DNA of 8,709 nucleotides from an uncultured Paracoccaceae bacterium. Lineage in GTDB: Bacteria; Pseudomonadota; Alphaproteobacteria; Rhodobacterales; Rhodobacteraceae. Below, piece by piece: positions 5,805 to 8,709 of this stretch (within the stretch, counting starts at the first letter, position 1; every line of letters starts with the position of its first letter). The stretch covers positions 1-8,709 of the forward strand of contig CALHST010000394.1 in NCBI GenBank assembly GCA_938038825.1. The letters are read 5' to 3'. Below the pieces are notes generated by a model. It did no database searches, was not told the DNA's origin, and saw only the letters and a list, made by a program, of their open reading frames with translations. Both the position numbers and the translations under genes were made by a program.

Positions 5805-6845
5805 TCAGCTTTGTGGCGGTTTGGTAAACAGCCGCACGGCCAGCGGCGCACCCAGAATCACAACAAAGATGCGCAACATGTGGTGGGCCACAACGAATGC
5901 AACATCCGCCCCAACAATCAGCGCCAAAACAGTAAGCTCAGCCTGTCCACCCGGTGCAAACGCAAGCAGTGTTTCTTGGCCAGGGGCAAGACCCGTGCCG
6001 TAGATGAGTTCGACAAACACAATGGTCAGAACGATCAGAATTACGCAAAAACCCAGCCCAGCCGCAAGATCACGCCGTACCTCTGTGAGGGTGATGCCTG
6101 CGTATTTTGACCCAACCGTCATTCCAATGAAGAATTGCGCGGCCCAAATTGCCTCTGCCGGGGGGCGGTGATGTAAGACTCCTGTCAGCGCCAGAATGGC
6201 CGCTGCGATGAGCGGCCCAAGGATGGATGCGCCAAAAAGTCCAACGCGCTTGGTGATTTGCCAACCAAGAATGGCGCACATGACCATCAACAGCAGTTCG
6301 GACACGGGCACAGCGCTCGCGGGTTCGCCGGGCGGGTTGCTAAGATCTGCATCCCAAATGCCCTTCAACAAAAAGGGCAAGGCCACAACAATCACAAGGA
6401 CTCGTGTGGCATGGATCAGGGATAAGATACGCGGATTGCCCCCCGCCTCTTCGCCAAAGACAAGCATGTCCTGCAAGCCGCCCGGCATCGCAGAATAATA
6501 GGCTGTGGCGAAGTCATATCCCCAGATGCGCTGGAAATAGGGGACCCCTAATCCCCCGATGCACAGGATCATAACAGGGACCAGTATCAGCGTCGGCCAC
6601 ATCGCAGGAAACGTCGCAATGACGGCGGGTGTGATTGTGGCACCAACAGCAACCCCAAGGATGGTGCGCATACTGTCGTTCAGCACAGGAATGCCTTTAA
6701 GCGGCACACCCAGAAGTGCTGCAACCAGGCACGACACAATGGGCCCCAAAAGCCATGGCAATGGAAGGTCGACCCACGTGAACAAAGCCACGCCCAACAG
6801 GCCGATCGCAAAGGCATAAACGACGGGCTTCATAGTGCGAAGCAT
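5805..6845 (-). CDS. AbrB-family integral membrane protein (Pfam AbrB, 'ammonia monooxygenase'-named family)
   Basis: This highly hydrophobic protein of about 346 residues has roughly ten membrane segments and no soluble catalytic domain. An internal duplication typical of the Gram-negative AbrB duplication family is visible: LPWLLGPI (30-37) against ASILGPLIAA (206-215), AMPGGLQDM (119-127) against FAPGGQAEL (296-304), and HATRVLVIVVALP (145-157) against HHMLRIFVVILGAP (321-334). The PGG motifs lie in the middle of each half. The family has sometimes been labelled transcriptional regulator AbrB or ammonia monooxygenase; neither function is supported here, and transport is only an inference. 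I start at ATG 6845; a TTG at 6869 and an ATG at 6833 are in frame. A small hairpin GGTGA-5 nt-TCACC (6846-6860) abuts the ATG and contains the only ribosome-binding-like GGTGA. The gene follows galK by 96 nt on the same strand without a clear terminator between. Confidence 0.88.
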   Translation of the reverse strand: MLRTMKPVVYAFAIGLLGVALFTWVDLPLPWLLGPIVSCLVAALLGVPLKGIPVLNDSMRTILGVAVGATITPAVIATFPAMWPTLILVPVMILCIGGLGVPYFQRIWGYDFATAYYSAMPGGLQDMLVFGEEAGGNPRILSLIHATRVLVIVVALPFLLKGIWDADLSNPPGEPASAVPVSELLLMVMCAILGWQITKRVGLFGASILGPLIAAAILALTGVLHHRPPAEAIWAAQFFIGMTVGSKYAGITLTEVRRDLAAGLGFCVILIVLTIVFVELIYGTGLAPGQETLLAFAPGGQAELTVLALIVGADVAFVVAHHMLRIFVVILGAPLAVRLFTKPPQS

Positions 6846-6941
6846 GGTGAAGTTATCACCAAAGGACAATATCTGACGACCCGGTTGCCGCGACGAGATG
6901 CAGATGATTGCAGCAGTGTGTCTTTCGAAGACGTGAGGCGG

Positions 6942-8039
6942 TTATGTGACGGCCAAGATACGGGCATTCGGGAACTGAGCGTCGATAGTTTTGCTCCATA
7001 CGTCCACGCGATGTTTGGGCATAAACGCGACAATGGATCCACCAAAGCCCCCGCCGGTCAAGCGTGCGCCCTCTGCACCCGCATCCAAGGCCCCTTGGAC
7101 CAAGGCATCAACTTCGGGCACAGAAACTGCGTAATCGTCCCGTTGGGAATTGTGGCTTTCGATCATCAATTGCGCGAAAAGTGCCAAGTCTTGGTCTTGC
7201 AGTGCGCTCACAGCCCGCAAGACACGGTCATTTTCCGTCACGATGTGGCGCGCGCGCGCGTTGATGGGAGAGGGCAACGCATCCACGCTAGGCAAGTCAG
7301 ACAGACCCAGATCGCTCAACATCTCGACACCCAGTGCGGCGCAGGCTTCGTGGCATTCGGATACGCGCTTTTCGTACCCGTCTTCGCTGAGTTTGTGAGA
7401 CACGCCGGAATGCACAATCACGAAGTGATGGCTGTCTGGCAGCGCGGCGACTTCGGAACGCAATGTGCGGGTATCCAAAAATACTGCCGTGCCGGGTTCG
7501 CCGACGGACACACTGTATTGATCCATGATCCCGCAGGGCACACCCACAAAAGCGTTTTCTGCCTTGCGCGCAAGTTTCGCGATGTCGACATCTGACAATT
7601 TCATTTCAAACAAGGCCGCTGTTGCGCGAATGGTGGCAACTTCCACGGCCGCAGAACTGGACAAGCCGGACCCAATCGGAAGATCAGTCGAGACCATGAC
7701 TTGCAGGCCCTCCTTGACCAAGACCCCGTCCAATAGATGAATTAGGCTGCCAATCACATAATCCGTCCAGTGATCCGCCGATCTGTCGGACAGCATGCGT
7801 TGTTCCACAGCATCAAACGCTGTGCTGGATATGTGAACTGTACCTGCTGCCCCGCCAAATCCAACGGCCACGGCAGTGCCCAGTGTCAAGGGCATGGGAA
7901 GTACAAAACCGCCGTTATAATCCGTGTGCTCACCCAGTAGGTTCACCCGACCAGGGGCATAGGCCGTTTGAAGGGGTGCTTTGCCAAACACATTTTGGAA
8001 GCGGTCCTTCACACTGTGGATCAGATCGTTTTGTGCCAT
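6942..8039 (-). CDS. galK: Galactokinase
   Basis: GalK phosphorylates galactose with ATP to galactose-1-phosphate (EC 2.7.1.6), the step before GalT in the Leloir pathway, in the cytoplasm. The 365-residue protein is slightly shorter than the E. coli enzyme. All family signatures are present: the galactokinase motif GRVNLLGEHTDYNGG (30-44), the GHMP kinase ATP loop LPIGSGLSSSAA (120-131), and the third GHMP motif RLTGGGFGGS (326-335). Arg31 and Asp173 (in GIMDQ) occupy the catalytic positions. ATG 8039-8037 lies 1 nt after the galT stop, and its ribosome binding site AAGGG (8052-8048) is inside the galT coding sequence, so translation is probably coupled. The C-terminal segment encoding NARARH contains an uninterrupted alternating GC run at 7248-7260. 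Confidence 0.97.
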   Translation of the reverse strand: MAQNDLIHSVKDRFQNVFGKAPLQTAYAPGRVNLLGEHTDYNGGFVLPMPLTLGTAVAVGFGGAAGTVHISSTAFDAVEQRMLSDRSADHWTDYVIGSLIHLLDGVLVKEGLQVMVSTDLPIGSGLSSSAAVEVATIRATAALFEMKLSDVDIAKLARKAENAFVGVPCGIMDQYSVSVGEPGTAVFLDTRTLRSEVAALPDSHHFVIVHSGVSHKLSEDGYEKRVSECHEACAALGVEMLSDLGLSDLPSVDALPSPINARARHIVTENDRVLRAVSALQDQDLALFAQLMIESHNSQRDDYAVSVPEVDALVQGALDAGAEGARLTGGGFGGSIVAFMPKHRVDVWSKTIDAQFPNARILAVT

Positions 8040-8040
8040 G

Positions 8041-8709
8041 TCACTGACCCTTACTTGTTAACTTATAGTGCACAAGGCTTTGCGCCCGTAGCTGTTCAGC
8101 AGCGGTTTCTGCGGTCAGATCGCGTTGCGCCTCGGCCAGCATTTCATAGCCGACCATGAATTTACGAACTGTTGCGGATCGCAGTAACGGCGGAAAGAAA
8201 TGTGCGTGCAATTGCCAATGGCTGTTGTCCGCGTCGTTGAACGGTGCCCCATGCCAGCCCATCGTATAGGGAAATTCTGTTTCAAACAGATTGTCATACC
8301 GAGTGCACAGCGCCTTTAGGATATCGGCCAACGCATCCCGTTCGGCGTCGTCCAAGTCTGGCAACCGGCGGACAGGACGTTTTGGCAAAAGCAATGTCTC
8401 GTAAGGCCATGTGGCCCAAAACGGGACCACGGCGATCCAATGCGCGTTTTCCACGACAGTTCGTGTTCCATCAGCACTTTCCAATGCGGCATAGGACACA
8501 AGCAAGTTGTCTCCGGTCGCATGCAAGTGATCGCGCTGTGCGTCGTCTTCAGCCGCAATTTCGTTTGGCAAAAAGTCAGACGTCCAGATTTGCCCGTGGG
8601 GATGGGGATTGGAACACCCCATTATGGCGCCTTTGTTTTCGAACACCGCGACCCATTGATACGTTTCGCCAAGCTCCGTCAGTTGATCAGACCACAAATC
8701 CACCACACG
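8041..8709 (-). CDS. galT: Galactose-1-phosphate uridylyltransferase, N-terminal part outside window
   Basis: GalT exchanges UMP between UDP-glucose and galactose-1-phosphate through a uridylyl-histidine intermediate (EC 2.7.7.12). The visible 222 residues are the C-terminal two thirds; about 125 residues are missing compared with the 348-residue E. coli enzyme, and the frame stays open to the right edge. The active-site motif SNPHPHGQIW contains the nucleophilic His (second His; E. coli His166) and the Zn ligand His164. The second metal site is conserved: the Glu in FLPNEIAAED (E. coli Glu182), the His in MGWHGAPF (His281), and both His in HWQLHAHF (His296, His298). The C-terminus LRSATVRKFMVGYEML through AQRDLTAE closely follows E. 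coli GalT. It lies 1 nt upstream of galK in the same operon. No epimerase gene (galE) is visible in the window. Confidence 0.97.
   Translation of the reverse strand, partial: RVVDLWSDQLTELGETYQWVAVFENKGAIMGCSNPHPHGQIWTSDFLPNEIAAEDDAQRDHLHATGDNLLVSYAALESADGTRTVVENAHWIAVVPFWATWPYETLLLPKRPVRRLPDLDDAERDALADILKALCTRYDNLFETEFPYTMGWHGAPFNDADNSHWQLHAHFFPPLLRSATVRKFMVGYEMLAEAQRDLTAETAAEQLRAQSLVHYKLTSKGQ

Noticed and set aside
6885..7595. 236-codon rightward open frame
   Set aside because: It lies mostly antisense to galK, which has all galactokinase motifs; the product shows no domain and is a by-product of galK codon bias.
8704..8706. GTG as the start of galT
   Set aside because: The frame continues to the window edge, and E. 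coli GalT has about 125 further residues before this point, so the gene is truncated by the window.
1..8709. CRISPR array, tRNA, rRNA, insertion sequence or prophage remnant
   Set aside because: No spaced repeats, transposase motifs, terminal repeats or RNA gene signatures were seen in any part of the window.

Overview
The window looks like a stretch of marine alphaproteobacterial chromosome, most likely Rhodobacteraceae (Roseobacter-like). I base this on moderate GC content, on the character of the proteins (a PstS-like/OmpA fusion, a periplasmic rhodanese, an AbrB-type membrane protein, a galT-galK pair) and on general resemblance. No rRNA or marker gene is present to prove it. I see no mobile element, tRNA, rRNA or CRISPR array. 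Base composition looks uniform by eye.

Left part (1-2893). A crystallin-J1-type ADP-ribosylglycohydrolase gene runs leftward out of the window. It is separated from rightward genes by a regulatory region holding two identical 18-bp sites in opposite orientation, each itself a palindrome, flanking an AT-rich core with candidate -10 boxes on both strands. To the right follow a possible 31-codon small ORF, an unrecognised 119-aa protein with a strong ribosome binding site, and a full-length amidase-signature hydrolase with the complete Ser-Ser-Lys triad.

Middle (2894-5804). Two hairpins followed by T runs close the amidase transcription unit. Converging on them from the right is a two-gene leftward operon for the cell envelope. 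It encodes a secreted two-domain rhodanese with a single mature cysteine, then a secreted PstS-like binding protein fused to an OmpA peptidoglycan-binding domain. The genes are 26 nt apart. I infer that they work together in the periplasm, but the ligand is unknown.

Right part (5805-8709). A leftward cluster holds the 3' part of galT, then galK 1 nt downstream (Leloir pathway of galactose use), then an AbrB-family polytopic membrane protein after a short gap. GalT and GalK act in consecutive steps. The AbrB-family protein may only be a neighbour.

Most genes are ordinary and confidently assigned. The parts most worth a second look are the nested palindrome pair at 704-761 with its unknown regulator, the small ORF and 119-aa protein beside it, and the rhodanese/PstS-OmpA envelope pair. 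I do not see clear evidence for a wholly new multi-gene system.
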